Part shown: piece by piece, positions 37,042-49,658 of the stretch
How positions within the stretch are numbered: the first letter of the stretch is position 1
Layout: each line of letters begins with the position of its first letter
NCBI GenBank assembly: GCA_001247695.2
Contig: LGRX02034390.1
Coordinates: forward strand, 20,157-84,156
Source of the DNA: Cymbomonas tetramitiformis
Taxonomy: Eukaryota > Chlorophyta > Pyramimonadophyceae > Pyramimonadales > Pyramimonadaceae
Length of the DNA: 64,000 nucleotides
Reading direction: 5' to 3'
Notes under the pieces: model-generated
What the model saw: only the letters and a program-made list of their open reading frames with translations
Databases searched by the model: none
What the model was told of the DNA's origin: nothing
Position numbers and translations under genes: made by a program

Positions 37042-39990
37042 GTGCCCGTACTCATAGGTGTGGGTTGTCTAAGACGGGGGTTGCCAGAGTTCATGTTATT
37101 ACCAGTATTTATTGTGGTTATGTGTCTGTTATGTCCCCTTGGGGGGGACCGGTCTACCGTGCACCAGCAGGATTCCGGTTGTTCTTTCGGGTCCGGTGGT
37201 TTGTACTGGTCCCACCTTTCAGCAGTGGGGCGGTGAGCTCGGGTTTGCAGGCTTACTGTGGGGTCACGTAGGTGAGGTGCAGTGTCGATGTCTCTGGAAG
37301 TTCCCGGTATGTCATACAGGTCCCCTTTCACAACGATGGGGAGGTGACTGCAGGGATGCGGGCTGTTTGTGATGTGCCGTGGGAACAATATATTAATAGT
37401 TACCCGGGCCGGCTGGATGTTGTCAAAAGGGCTTTCAAGGTTGCCAGGGTCTTTCCCCCTGCCTGGTGCAGAGTTACTTCTACTTTTTGGTACAGGGATC
37501 CCGTCGTTGCTATAGCACAACCGTCTGCCTTCGATGTGCTCAGCCTCGTTCAGTTCTGGTCCTACCAGTTGCCGATTTCTTTTTGGTCCTGTCCTCGCGG
37601 AGTTGCTGTGTGTCCACACCCCGCTCCTTCCCCCGGCGGTCTCAGATTTATCTTTTGCCCCTTCGATTTTTCCAGAGTTAACACAAGAGTTAACACAGTA
37701 AGCTGCCTAGGGTTATTTTTGCAGTTTTTGCCTCGACACGATCTTCGTTTTCCCCTTCTGCAAGCGGTATATGTGCCTGCTAGTGATGTTTTTGTGCCCC
37801 GTGGTTGGTACTTTCCTTTTTTCTCTTTCAGTATTTTCCGGGTGGGGTGGGAACTTACCCGTGCCTTGCGGAGAGCCCTTGCTGCCTCCTGCTCTTCGGG
37901 CGTGATGGAAGAAGGCCCGTCGTGCTCCATATATATGTCCAGTTGAGCCGTCGCTCAGCGGTGTGTCTGATCTTGTCCGTCGGACACCTCTTGATGCTTT
38001 TTCCGGGGTGGCCTTGTCAGTGAGGAGCTTTGCCAGTGCTCGGTTGGCGTTCCCAAAGCTCTTAAGGATGTCCTCGGAGATGCCTGTATGTATCTCGTGG
38101 TACTGCTTCGTTTCTTCCGTGAGATCGATGACCGACTGGTTGACGACCTCAACCTTCTTGCCAACCTCCTTGGTGGCCGCCACGTTGTCGCTGAAGCTTT
38201 TATTGCAGGCCCCTTCTAGCTTCTCAACCGCCCCCCGCTGCGCCTTCAGCTCCGACTCGTTGTCGTTGCCTCCTCCAGCAACTTTCGCCCACGATCCAGT
38301 CAGCAGCTTCGCTTCCAGCGTTTGCACCACTGTATCTATCTATCTAGGCCTCCCCCCAAGTCTTTTGCTCGTGTCTTTTCCCGCTGTACCTGTCACTTGT
38401 GCGTGAAAAGTCGGATTGTTGAACCATAAACTACCGGTTCTTTGATGTTATTTTGAACCGCGCCTCGCGGTTCTCCTGCTTACCCAACCAGTTATTATAG
38501 GCCTTTTCACTGGCTGAGGCGATGAAAAGGGTGCCGTTTTTTGTCGCTCTAGTACGCAGGTACGTGCCGGGTTTAGTCGTGTCCGTGCCCGGCCTTGCTG
38601 CTGTCGCTGGGAGTTTTCGAAGATGCTCCCCGGGTCCAGCCTGTGCGAAAAGCTCCCGCAGAGCTTTCGCCATATCCGGGAGATCCCCCACGCACACCAG
38701 ACGGAGCGTGTGGCCGTTGTCTACAACCACAACCTCTGTCTCCTCGCAGGCCTTTATTTGCGCTACCGTAGTTCACGATTTTCTGTACTGTACTTGGTAG
38801 TCCTCTAGCCCTGGGAAAGTGGTTACCTTTTCTTCGATTTTGACTGCGGCTTCCTCCGATGTCGCCACCAGCCGGATATTATTTGTCCCAGCCACCAGAT
38901 GCACCGACCAGCCGCGGCCCCCTTTGATTGCAGACTCCAGCCCGTCCATATATAGCCCTCAGTTGCTCCTCAAGCAAGGTCCCGGATGTTTTTTCCCTTG
39001 AGCCCCTCACTGATGACGTGAAAGCTGCCGTCCTTCGGTTCCGCCCCACTGCTGCCGCGGATGGTACACCGACCCTCACCCTCGGAATAGCTAAGTTAGT
39101 GATCTTGAAGGAGTCCTCCCCGAGGGGAACGCAGTGCAGCGGCATATGCACTAGGGATGCCGCCAGCGCCGTCAGCGCATATTCGGTCTTTTTGAAAGTT
39201 AGATGGAGCTCAGCCACCTTGTCCGCGAACCATCTCACCTTAAGCTGCTCCACGTCCGGTATTGCTGCATCCGTCCCCAACCAGCCCATGCAGGTGTCGC
39301 ACATATGCAGACAGGTACCCCAGCAGGTAGCTGACCACCACATGCGGCTCTTCCCTGAATGGGCCCACAGTGACATGCGGGCCCGTGCTGTGCATACCAA
39401 GCTCATCCTGCTCCTCATATATACCGTAGGTCCGTTCAGTTGGCCACTGGCAAATAGTCCACCTTACCGTCCCGGCCCACGCGGCCGTATGGGTCTCAAG
39501 TGGAAAGGCTTGTTGGTACCCCAGTTTACGTTCTTCCCCATAGCTTTCCGCGAAATATTCGGCCAGGGCCTCAAGCCAGCACTGTCACGTTCGCATCCTT
39601 CTTCTGGGCCTCGCTTATCACCAGGGCCACGTCCTCCTCGTGCGTGTCTAGTACTGGTACCATCTTGGCACCCCCGTCATGCTCACTCGTATCCTTCGAC
39701 ACATGGTTCTTGAGTTCTGCGCGAAGTTGTTCTATCTGTCATCTCGCGGTCATTGGCTGTCCTTCCTCTGTCCGCGTGTCTTTCCAGCTTATCGGGCTGC
39801 CCCACCTGCTGCTGGGGACTTCTTTCACCGAATTTTCTCGCGTTGGTACTCTTCATGGTTCTTTCCTGGGGTTTTCCGGCAGTTTTTCGACTTCTTGCGT
39901 CTCTGAACTTTTGTCATTTTTTCAAGCAGGTACGGCGCATTAGGGCAGAATTCAACAGCATATGGCCGCACCTGTCTCTCACCTGCATTC
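37042..39990 (-). pseudogene. Eroded coding region, probably ORF1/gag of the same non-LTR element
   Basis: Minus-strand open pieces at 37713-38330, 38431-38730 and 38879-39418 have coding character but differ in frame. The first contains a long charged helix (AVEKLEGACNKSF, KVEVVNQSVIDLTEETK) like the coiled coil of LINE ORF1 proteins. The second has RTRATKNGTLFIASASE and NNWLGKQENREAR, reminiscent of an RNA-binding fold. The third includes VRWFADKVAELHLTFKKTEY. None is recognised with certainty. An alternative is a degraded host gene. Confidence 0.35.
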
Positions 39991-40317
39991 GGTAGATCCT
40001 CATTTGTGCCGTTGGTGAAGGTCGTTGGCAGAAATTTGAAAATTATCACACTAAAAATCACTGCTATCAATTTTCTAAAAACCGTTAACTGCCCCCGCGG
40101 CCTGGACCGAGGCCTGGGCGGCTCATCATCGAAAAGTGATGCTGCTTGACAGACAAAGTTTGCAATAATGCAAGCAAGTTTTTTTTTTTTTACACGAATT
40201 GATTCACCTAAGAACTACACAATACTTGTGCGGCGCTAATAAGCCTCTCTTTCACACACACTGCCTCTGACGGGCATGCATTCTGTCGACTTTTGATTAT
40301 ATGTATATATACATATA

Positions 40318-40350
<33 letters not shown>
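39991..40350. other. AT-rich spacer with TA microsatellite
   Basis: No gene is seen. A poly-T run lies near 40181-40191, and a TATATACATATATATATG microsatellite occupies about 40298-40350. Confidence 0.5.
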
Positions 40351-40570
40351 GTTACACGCCAATTAATCATGCGGCGCGATTAATTACGCCCCGTTCACGC
40401 CAATCCCGCCCGGTGTGATTGGCGTTGTGAAAAATTTCACGCCAATTGCGCCCCATAGAGCCTACAAATTGCAAGGTATATACTTCAACCATGTTCAACA
40501 AAGAAAACGTCGAAAACCATACTTCTCTGACATTTGGCGCGATTGGCGTGGGGCGCAATTGGCGTGTAAC
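40351..40570. mobile_element. Short TIR element inserted in an AT microsatellite
   Basis: 220 bp starting GTTACACGCCAATT and ending AATTGGCGTGTAAC, flanked on both sides by (AT)n. Internal CGCCAATTGCGCC-type motifs are repeated in both orientations. Non-coding. The target duplication is masked by the AT repeat. Confidence 0.7.
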
Positions 40571-42608
40571 ATATATATGTATATCAGTCAGCAGCCACAC
40601 CACGCAGATGCTGCTGGAAGGTACTCGCTAGGGTGTAAAAAGCTTCTCAAAAAAGTTATGAATAAATCTGTGTCTTCTTGAAACCACTTTGAACTGCATG
40701 TATGTGCTCCTACACTAGCTACCATACTATCTGGTGTGGTGGGAAGCCAGAGTGAATACTACAATACTATCTACTGTGGTATTGTAGTACTGTACTCCTG
40801 CTTTACTACCGTAATATTGTAGCACTACTGTATGTGCTTCTGCACCATCCATTATTATTAGCTACCGTATGATGATGATGATCGGGATCAATTAACATTT
40901 TGAAGATGTCTAGATGTAACACAAATCAGCAAGTCCAATGCGGGGCCGGCCAATGAGGATGCATGGATGATCTTAGCTATCGGCCACATTCAGGAAAAAG
41001 TGTCTGACACAATTTTTGACTTATTATTAGTTGGGGTTGAACGTATGTTATTGTTTGATGAATCGGTAATTAAAGTTTGGTAATGAATTACTTTTTAGGT
41101 ATGACCACTAGCTAGTTGCACTTACTCATTTAACTCGACTTTCGCCCAATAATAAGAAAAATATGATTGTATATATAGCTACTGTGAGTTTAATGATCCG
41201 TTGGGGTTAGGCATTAATAAATCTCGAGTTTTGTAACTGGTTGATAGTATTTTTTACTGCCAATGAATTTGTACATTCAATTTGACAGTAGTGACAGTCC
41301 GAGGTATTTCATTATTACACATTACAATTATCGGTTTTTACTAAAATCATACCTCTAGCTATCGACAGATAGAATTTCATCTGCGAGCGAGCAATGCCCA
41401 TTCTCCCCACGTTCGTGGTCACCATGCACCGGTCATATATAGCTCCTCATTGCTAGATGGAAAATACCAAAAAATTGTGGCCCACCAAAATCCTCACATG
41501 AATGCATGGGATACAATTCTACCAAGTAGGGATATCTTGAACCATTCTATATTTTGAGAAGTTCTGGTAATATATGTGGCCGCAGCTTCCAATTACTGGC
41601 ATCACCAGCAAGGACCTCCTGTAACCATCAGTGGGGTCAAGAGGCGACGTGCACTATCTCACCATGTACGAGCAAGATGTGGTCAGGTGATGCGCTCTTC
41701 CTCAAAATTAGATAGACTGCCATAGATATACATACTTCGTATATGAAGTATATATCGCAGCAACGTGATGGGACAGGTGATATAGAATTGGGGCAATATC
41801 GCACGCATCTGCCGGCTCTTGCTTTGACGGCTCGCTCCCATACAAGCAATCCGTACATACATGCGACGTTGAATCTGATGGGTTGACAATGTTCATTCTC
41901 CCAAGGAGTTTCCAAGATGCATTGCATGCTCGTAGGCTAGAAACTTTCCTTGACACTGATGTGATGGTGGCTAGATATTTTAAGAGGTTTAGGAACTTTC
42001 TGGTTCTGTCAATCCAGTTCCGTTGTCGACATTGCCACATACAAGTGAGCCGTGCCTTGGATGGCAAGGAGTTAGGGATGAGCCTTTCATGGTCAGAATA
42101 GTGAACACCAAATCATAATTTTGCTAATAATCCCATCCTTGTTAGGGAGATTGTGAATCACTGCAATTGGATTTCCTTTTCGCTCCTTGTTATAATAACG
42201 AGCATTATTGTAATGCAATTTCCCCCGCCCTCGCTCTGTATCTAATAAGATTCAAGATGTGAATTCAGGACATTATCCATCATATACATCTTGCTGCTGC
42301 TGCTGGAGTTGTCACCAATCCAAGATTCAAAATAGCGTTTTATCATGTGTGTGTTCTGAGCACACGCACATTGCTGATAGCATAGGCCATCAATTCATTG
42401 CCGGATTATGACTTAACACAGTGAGAATGCAGGCCTGCAGAACGCGTGCGCGATGCGTGGAAATTAATTTGTCCTATCTACATTCAAACCCAATCAATGC
42501 ATGTCTCATATGTATATTGTAAAGGGGGGCATGCATGACTATGTCTGAAATGAACTTTTCTGAGATGTATGTATACACATACTTTAAAGAGCATGCATGC
42601 GTGGTGGA

Positions 42609-42656
<48 letters not shown>

Positions 42657-43103
42657 GCTCTTGCAGTCGTTATCTCAAGGCTCAGTTTGCTTCTTTGCAT
42701 CTTCTTGCAGTCTTACAACACTTTTGCAGTTTACATTTCAAGTCTTGTGTCGAGCTTATAAGCTCAGTTTGTGTTCTTATATTTCCCTACATTTTCCTTC
42801 CGACTCGCCTATATTTTCCTATTTTTCACTACATTTTCCTAGATCGCATTTGCCTAGATATGCCTAGATATGTATCCTATATTCGCCTACATTCGCCTTA
42901 TATACAGGTGCATGAAGGATGATGGAGGGAATGCCTAACGTGAGTGCTATCTATCTATCTATATACATATACATATATATATATGCCCACTCCAGCTTCA
43001 CCTGCAGCATAATGTATGACATAATTGTATACATATAATATATAGAAGTGTACGCAATGCATTATTGTAGAAGATTTCGCTTTGTTTTAGTACTTAAGTG
43101 CAG
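40571..43103. other. Non-coding stretch, intron or intergenic
   Basis: AT-rich sequence without a supported gene. It holds TGTAGTACTGTA-like motifs at 40760-40840, a ~48-bp ATCT tetranucleotide microsatellite at about 42609-42656, and a fragment at about 42775-42940 with repeated CCTACATTTTCCT and TCGCCTA motifs ending AACGTGAGTG, related to the element at 17714. Weak open frames at 41700-42100 on both strands are not recognisable. Confidence 0.4.
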
Positions 43104-43316
43104 ACATGTAGTGTGGAGGTGTGGCTGAAGCGTGACAAGAAAACAGTTTTTTGCGGAATTTTGCAGAAAGTCCTTGTCCGAATGGTGAAGACGCTTACTG
43201 GGCAGACAATCGAAAATTTTCCAGATACGGTGACCCTGAATGCAATCCTGCTTGGCCCTTATCCAGCCACCGATGTTACGCCTGGTGGCCATTGGACCAT
43301 GGAGAAATATGAACAG
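43104..43316 (+). CDS. Host gene exon 5 (of supported set)
   Basis: This 213-bp exon lies between TTAAGTGCAG and GAACAG|GTGGGG, phase 0 in and out (71 codons, no stop). It encodes TCSVEVWLKRDKKTVFCGIL and, later, TVTLNAILLGPYPATDVTPG. The product is not recognised. It could follow exon 4 (16868, phase 0) across an intron of about 26 kb filled with transposons, or belong to a separate gene starting elsewhere. Confidence 0.55.
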
Positions 43317-43797
43317 GTGGGGTCAGCTTCTGTCATGTATCATAGAAACGTCACATACAAGGTTCAGGAGCAGGCCGTCTGACATCTTGAATCATTTCTA
43401 TTATTGCACATGTCAATTAGCACATCATTAGTGAGCGAGTAAGGGTTTGTTTGCATGCAATAATGTTGCATTCTATGCCAAGTAAGACTGGTGTCAGAAC
43501 TGTGCATGCAGATGTATCGGTATGGAAATCTAAAGTTACAGAAAACAATCCCTAACTGACATGTCCAAGCAGCCAGAAGCATTTTTTTCTTTGTAGCGAT
43601 GCTGTTGTTTGGATATTTTAGTTAGGGGTGGTTTATTTGCTGCGAACATATAAGAGCTCGGACTTGGACTCTTCAGAAATTCATTGTTAAAATAGCACGC
43701 ACTTCAATGAAATTTCTCCACGTCTATGTACTATCTGGATGGATGTGCCCCTTTGCATTTCCCTACATTTGCCTAGATTCGCCTAGATATATATATG

Positions 43798-44840
43798 GGA
43801 TAAGTCTACATCGGGGGCCGAAATTTGATTTAAATCCACATCGGGGTCGACATCTCATTTTAATTTACATCGGGGCAGACACTTCATTTTAATCCACATC
43901 GGGGGCCGACATTTGATTTTAATCCACATCGGGGGCAGACATTTGATTTTAATCCACATCGGAGGCAGACATTTGATTTTAATCTACATCGGGGGCTGAC
44001 AAGCCTAAACGTTTCACATCGGGTGTAGACATCTCATTTTAATCCACATCGGGGGTTGACATTTCATATCATGCGTAGACAGAAGACACACGCAACGATG
44101 TAATGTAATTGAAACATAACTACGCAAATTCAACCGGTAGATATGCAACTCGTATTACGATGAGCATATCTACCGGTTGGATTTGCGAAATACTGTTTTT
44201 ATGGTGCCGCAAACGATGAAAGACTGTCTTGTTTGGCGAAATGAAACAGTTTTTCACTGCTGGACGCTCCAAAAAACATTATTTTGCAAATCCAACCGGT
44301 AGATATTTTCATCGCGATATGATTTGCATATCTACCGGTTGGATTTGCGAAATAATGTTTTTTGGTGCCGCAAACGATGAAAGACTGTCTTGTTTGGCGA
44401 AATGAAACAGCTTTTCACTGCTGGACGCTCTAAAAAACATTATTTTGCAAATCCAACCGGTAGATATTTTCATCGCGATATGATTTACATATCTACCGGT
44501 TGGATTTGCATAGTTATATTTCGTTTACATTATATCCTTACGTTGAATGTAATGCATACCCCCGATGTGGATTAAACTGAGATGTCTACACCCGATGTGG
44601 ATTAAAATGAGATGTCGCCCCCCGATGTAGATTAAAATGATATGTCAGCCCCCGATGTAGATTAAATGACATGTCTACCCCGATGTGGATTAAAAATGGG
44701 ATGTCCGCCCGATGTGGATTAAAATGAAGTGTCTGCCCCCGATGTGGATTAAATGAAGTGTCAATTGATGTGGATTAAAATGATGTCGGCCCCGATGTGG
44801 ATTTAAATGAAATGTCGGCCCCCGATGTAGACTTATCCCT
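43798..44840. repeat. 1-kb palindrome made of short tandem repeats
   Basis: GGGATAAGTCTACATCGGGG at the left end is inverted at the right end (CCCCGATGTAGACTTATCCC). The left arm holds about nine units of AATCCACATCGGGGGCAGAC type (roughly 30 bp each), and the right arm holds about nine inverted units. The centre has three small hairpins with AACCGGTAGATAT / ATATCTACCGGTT stems, embedded in a ~162-bp direct duplication that includes GTGCCGCAAACGATGAAAG. No coding. Outer sequence on both sides (43745-43797 and 44841-44935, ending ACGTGAGTA) resembles the CACTCACG-end family, so it may be an element nested in another. Confidence 0.75.
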
Positions 44841-44989
44841 ATATATATATGTATATATCCTATATTCGCCTACATTTGCCTTATAATATACAGGCGGATC
44901 AATGAAGGATAATGTAGGGACTTCCTTACGTGAGTATTGGTTGCTGCATACATGCAGCACGGAGTAGGTAGGCCCTGCTAGCAAGATAA

Positions 44990-45160
44990 ATCCATATATA
45001 TATATATATACCATATGTATATATATACCATATGTATATATATATATATACCATATGTATATATATATATACCATATGTATATATATATATATATATATA
45101 CCATATGTATATATATATATATATATATACCATATGTATATATATATATACCATATGTAT
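44990..45160. repeat. Tandem array of TATATACCATATGTATA
   Basis: About seven units of CCATATGTATATATATATA of slightly varying length. The dyad symmetry of CATATG in an AT background makes each unit self-complementary. Confidence 0.85.
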
Positions 45161-45164
45161 ATTA

Positions 45165-47960
45165 TTTGTGTATGCTTATCCTTGCGACTCCTTTGGCACC
45201 CCGTAGCCACAGGAGACTGCACTATGTACCCACGCCGGGGATCAAAGGATTCAACACACTTCGGGACACTCATCCGGATTCTCGGAGCTCACTAGTGAAG
45301 AATGGGACCCCTTAAGCCTCGCTGAGCCACGCACCCGAGCCCCTCTGCATCTGCACCGCCAGCGCACTACCGCCTTGTGACTGAAGCCGGTATTTGTGTA
45401 TGTATGTGCGTGCTTATCCTTGGACCGAAGCCTCCTTTGGCACACCGTAGCCGCAGACGACCGGCTGCACTATGTACCCACGCCGGGGATCAAAGGATTC
45501 AGCACACAATTTGGGACACTTATCCGGATTGTCCGGAGCTCGATAGCTCACTAGTGAAGAATGGGACCCTCTAAGCCTTACTGAGCCACGCACCCGAGCC
45601 CTTCTGCATCTGCACCGCCAGTGTGCTGCTGCCGTGTCTCTGAAGCTGGTACATCCCTACCCCCCGAGCTGCGCGAGCGATCTCTCCACAACCAGGCCTA
45701 CGCGCAGGACCACCCCTCTGCTCCCCGAGCCCCTCTGCAAATGCCCTGCCGGCGCATTCCTGCTCTGTCTTTGAAGCCGGTTCACCTCGCTCTGCCACTT
45801 GAGCCATCACTTCACCACCAAGCCCACACTCGGGACTACCTCGCTGCCCTCTACCCTCCCTAGAGCCTGGTCTCAAGAGAGCTTGCTTGCCCATCCACGC
45901 CACGGCCAGAATCCCCAAGGGCTGTCCCAAGGGGCTGAGAATGATAAGCTGGGTTCTCGTTGCCCTCATCCGAACCTGTGCACCTGCCACCGACTTGCGC
46001 CTGCAACCCTCTACCCCCAGCCAGCGCCAACTCCATGGGACTGAAGCCCTTGCACTGAATGCCTTGCGAGAAAGCTGCAAACTTGAATAATGCGTTGCAC
46101 CTGTCGAGCTGCACTGTCCCTAATTACTTGGGGTCCCATCCCCACAGTTCCATGTGTGTGTGCTTATCCTTCGACCGACTCCTTTAGCACCCCGTAGCCA
46201 CAGAAGACCGGCTGCAGTGTATGTATATGTATGTACCCACGCCGGGGATATCCCTGTGTGCGTGTGTATGCTTATCCTTGCGACTCCTTTGGCACCCCGT
46301 AGCCACAGAAGACTCCACTAGCTATGTACCCATGCCGGGGATCTTTTTCTGGCGGGTGCTGTATCTTTGAGAGCGCCGGGGATTCGTCTGCGGCTCGCTC
46401 GCTCTTTCTCTGTCCAGTGCCTTGGGGCTTTTTCACCTGCTGGGGGACTGGTGATCAACTAACAGCCGCGTTTTGGGGTACCGTCCGCGCGCGTCTCGCT
46501 TTTTGGGAGTGTCTTGGATTCGTCTGACGCTTGCTCCCTCTCCGTGTCCAGTGCTTCATGGTTATATATCACACGTGCCGGGGGACTTGTGTTCTTTGAC
46601 CCGGATGTATGTGAGGTACTGGCGCGTCGCTATGAACGGGGATGGCCGCCAGGTGGATGGAGGTGGGTTTTGGAAGGCGGTTGTCCATGTGGTGCCATTC
46701 TGGCGGGCGCTGCCTCTTGGGGAGCTCGGTGGATTCGTCTGCCTTTGCTGCAAGGAGAGGCGGATAGAGGGTGGTGAAGTCCACGCTCTATGTTTCCCCT
46801 TGATTTTTGTGGGGAGCACTTAGGTGCCCGCATGTTTTCAGTTTTTTACCATGGGGTGTCGTCCATGCCGTGTGGTGTGGCTGCATTCATGGCATAACCA
46901 TGGACCAACGGCTCCCATCCATCGACCGTGAGCCACTGGGGGGCATGCCAGCAGGGTCCGCTTACTCCGTAACCCAGAGATCAAATATCGTTGGGCGATC
47001 GATGATTGGTCACATCGTATCATCTTTCCATGCTGCTTTGCATCTGGGTTGGGAATATGTATATATATATATATATATATATGATTTCTATGAGTTGGTG
47101 GATGGTGTATGTCTTGTCACGGGCCCGCCCTGCTCCTGATGATTTGCTTCTCACATATATACATCCACTGGGATGATGGTGGCGTGGGCTGGCTTTTATT
47201 TATCGGCTGATCTCATGCCATTCATCAGTGTGTGTGCTTATCCATGCTGCTCTATCTGCATCTGGGTTGGGAACGAATATGTATGAGATGGTGGTATCTT
47301 GTCACGGCCCCGCCCTGCTCTTGATTTGCTTCTCACATCCACTGGGATGATGATGGGCTGGCTTTTATTTGTCGGCTGATCTCATGCCATTCAGTGTGTG
47401 TGCTTGTCCTTGGACCGGCTCCTTTGGCACCACATAACCACAAAGGATCGGCTGCACTATAGACCCTCACCAGGGATCAAGCAAATAAAGGATTCAGCAC
47501 ACAATTTGGGACATACATACACTTATCCGGATTCTCCGGAGCTCACTAGTGAATGAAGGATGGGACCCCCTAAGACCTACTGAGCCACCTGAGCCCATTT
47601 GCAACTGTTCTGCCGGCACACTGCTGCTGGGTCTCTGGAGCCGGTGTGCCTGCTTGAGTGTGCGTGTGGATTCATCAGGACTTGCCACTTCACTATATGT
47701 GTATTTTAGATTGCCCCCATGGGGCATGCCAGCAGGTTCCGCTCACTCAGTTACCCAGAGACCAGCAGTTGTTTGGCGATGATCGGTCACATTGTTTCAT
47801 CTTTCCATGATGCTTTGCATTTGGGTTGGGAATATGTATGAGTTTGTGGTATCTTGTCACGGCCCCGCCCTGCTCTTGATTTGCTTCTCACATCCACTGG
47901 GATGATGGTGGGCTGGCTTTTGTTGGCCGATCTCATGCCGTTCAGTATGTTAGATTGCCC
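45165..47960. repeat. GC-rich dispersed repeat blocks (type R1 and R2), left cluster
   Basis: R1 blocks start near TGCTTATCCTTGCGACTCC and contain TACCCACGCCGGGGATCAAA, CCGGATTCTCCGGAGCTC and CCCAAGGGCTGTCCCAAGG. They lie at about 45165-46150 (with an internal duplication), 46155-46335 and 47400-47700. R2 blocks contain GGGGACGGCCGCCAGGTGG, GGGGGGCATGCCAGCAGG and CCACTGGGATGATG. They lie at about 46340-47150, with tails at 47150-47400 and 47720-47960. Open frames in all six registers reflect GC-rich bias rather than genes. The same blocks recur at 57.3-60.1 and 63.2-63.8 kb. Confidence 0.75.
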
Positions 47961-48163
47961 CCACATGCATGAGAGAATGAATTGTGCTAGACAGTGTTGA
48001 AAGCTATGGCCTGCTGCATGATAGAGTCACTCTATCTTGGATCAACATGCATCGACTCGCTCGTGATGTATATATGCAATCTTTACATGCTGTTATTATT
48101 AATCCGATTGTGTTGGTCAGTTGCTTGTATGTATGTACTATATAAGATTGGTGCCACACTCAG

Positions 48164-48379
48164 GAGAAGTTCCAAGGAGAGGGATTGCGCTGCACAACGT
48201 TACGGCCATTACGTGACAATCCAGGATGCTACGAGTTCGCCCCCATCATGGAATTCATAGTGACTGGTGGCAACATGAAGGGCTATCGACTTGGCATTAA
48301 AGCAACATGTGCAGATAGCTTGGGAAATAATTCAAAATCTCCATGGACAAGGCATGTGCTGGTATCTGATACATTCCGG
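48164..48379 (+). CDS. Host gene exon 6 (of supported set)
   Basis: This 216-bp exon lies between GCCACACTCAG and TTCCGG|GTGGGT, phase 0 in and out (72 codons). It encodes EKFQGEGLRCTTLRPLRDNP, then CYEFAPIMEFIVTGGNMKGY and ends TRHVLVSDTFR. It has a globular composition with alternating hydrophobic residues, suggesting a beta-rich domain. The family is not recognised. It is the most protein-like exon in the window. Confidence 0.6.
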
Positions 48380-48826
48380 GTGGGTATGCAACCATATGTG
48401 TGTAGCACAATTCTTGGAGAGCAGTGCATGAAAATTGGGGAAGGTGCTGCTAGCTCATATATAATTCACTAGCTAGATAGTAAATTGATAAATTGCCTCG
48501 GGCCGCATTTATCTGCATGTGTTCAGCTTCTGCATTTGCTGCATACAGAATAATTCATGCGGAACTGGCTCGTTTGTCTCTACCCTGTCTAGCTTTCTCA
48601 TCCTGCTGGATGGAACTTTGGTTGTCTTGAATAGTAAGGATATTTGCACCATGCATGCGCACCAGCAGTTGTTTTGCCTGATAATGATACCGAACTTCGG
48701 AGATTTCTGACCCTGACTTTTTTTTTGCATATACTTAACGAATTCCATCAGGACTGTGCCATGCATCATGAATTGGTATATATATATATATGGTGATGCA
48801 TGATTTGATTGTTTAATTTCAAACAG

Positions 48827-48923
48827 GTACATAATATCCGCTCTATCAACCATATCACTCCTGAACATCTGCCGCAAGGTGAAAATGCACGTATAGTGCT
48901 GCTTCGTGGTGTCGGTGAAAAAG
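48827..48923 (+). CDS. Host gene exon 7 (of supported set)
   Basis: This 97-bp exon lies between TTTCAAACAG and GAAAAAG|GTGGGG, entering phase 0 and leaving phase 1. It encodes VHNIRSINHITPEHLPQGEN then ARIVLLRGVGEK. Phase agrees with exon 6. The product is not recognised. Confidence 0.55.
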
Positions 48924-49378
48924 GTGGGGTGCTATCTATCTTATGACAATTTCCTTTGTTTGGCCCTGGCTTTGCTTGCCTGAGGCAAGCAAGCTTGTAG
49001 GGCATCACCTCTGTGGTAGCTCTCTTTGTATTTTGAAGCTTGATAGCTGATGACTTGTTGACCATGTTCTTTGGCCGAATGGTCCGATATATATATATAT
49101 ATATATATATACTTCCTCAGGAAGTATATATGTATGTAAATGTGTGCATTCTTGAAAGCATTTGAGTATGTATTACATATCTGAGCTCATCCATGCACTT
49201 CCTTTCAGCCAGCAGCCTGCATGCATGTGACCACAGTGCATGTGATAAAGCAAATCTTATGACACGGTCTTCCTCTGAGACAATGCTATGTATATGTATG
49301 TACATGCGGGAATCATGCACGATTATTAGATTTGATGCAACGTGTGTCAATATACTGCTTACTAAGACAGAACTCTCT
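48924..49378. other. Intron-like stretch, no gene seen
   Basis: Non-coding. Contains a TA microsatellite near 49087-49111. The 3' LTR of the next copia element begins abruptly at about 49379. Confidence 0.4.
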
Positions 49379-49610
49379 GAGTACCGGCCCTTATCAGAAT
49401 ATGGGCCGATGAATTATTACGCACTTGCCGATGGTCATCAATGATCTCCGCTGACCGTTGGCACGGCTACGATTAGTTCAGCAAATGTACAGATCTAGAT
49501 CTAAGGGTTTCTTAGGGTTTCTTCAGGGTTTGAGCAATCTGACTGCTACACAAGGCCTAGACAGTCATGCTTTACACCAAACTGATCAGCAGGCACTGCA
49601 GATTCCAATA
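49379..49610 (-). repeat. Truncated 3' LTR of decaying copia element
   Basis: Matches 57056-57264 (about 210-230 bp, with small gaps), sharing GAGTACCGGCCC, GGGCCGATGAATTATTACGC and AAGGGTTTCTTCAGGGTTTG. The rest of the LTR, expected below 49379, is absent. Confidence 0.8.
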
Positions 49611-49622
49611 CCCCTTCTAAAG
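49611..49622 (-). promoter_or_regulatory. Polypurine tract of decaying copia element
   Basis: On the minus strand CTTTAGAAGGGG directly precedes the 3' LTR start TATTGGAATC. Confidence 0.65.
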
Positions 49623-49658
49623 GGTGACTGTCTAGCTATCTCATTGCCAGTTCATGGG

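Noticed and set aside
42535..42922. Frames with repeated YLSI text
   Set aside because: Translation of the ATCT microsatellite.
44775..45315. Tyr/Ile-rich frames of (YI)n type
   Set aside because: Translation of the TATATACCATATG tandem array.
45571..46120. Minus-strand Gly/Arg-rich frames and similar ones at 58.6-60.1 kb
   Set aside because: They recur in every R1 block in varying frames; GC-rich repeat bias, not a conserved protein.
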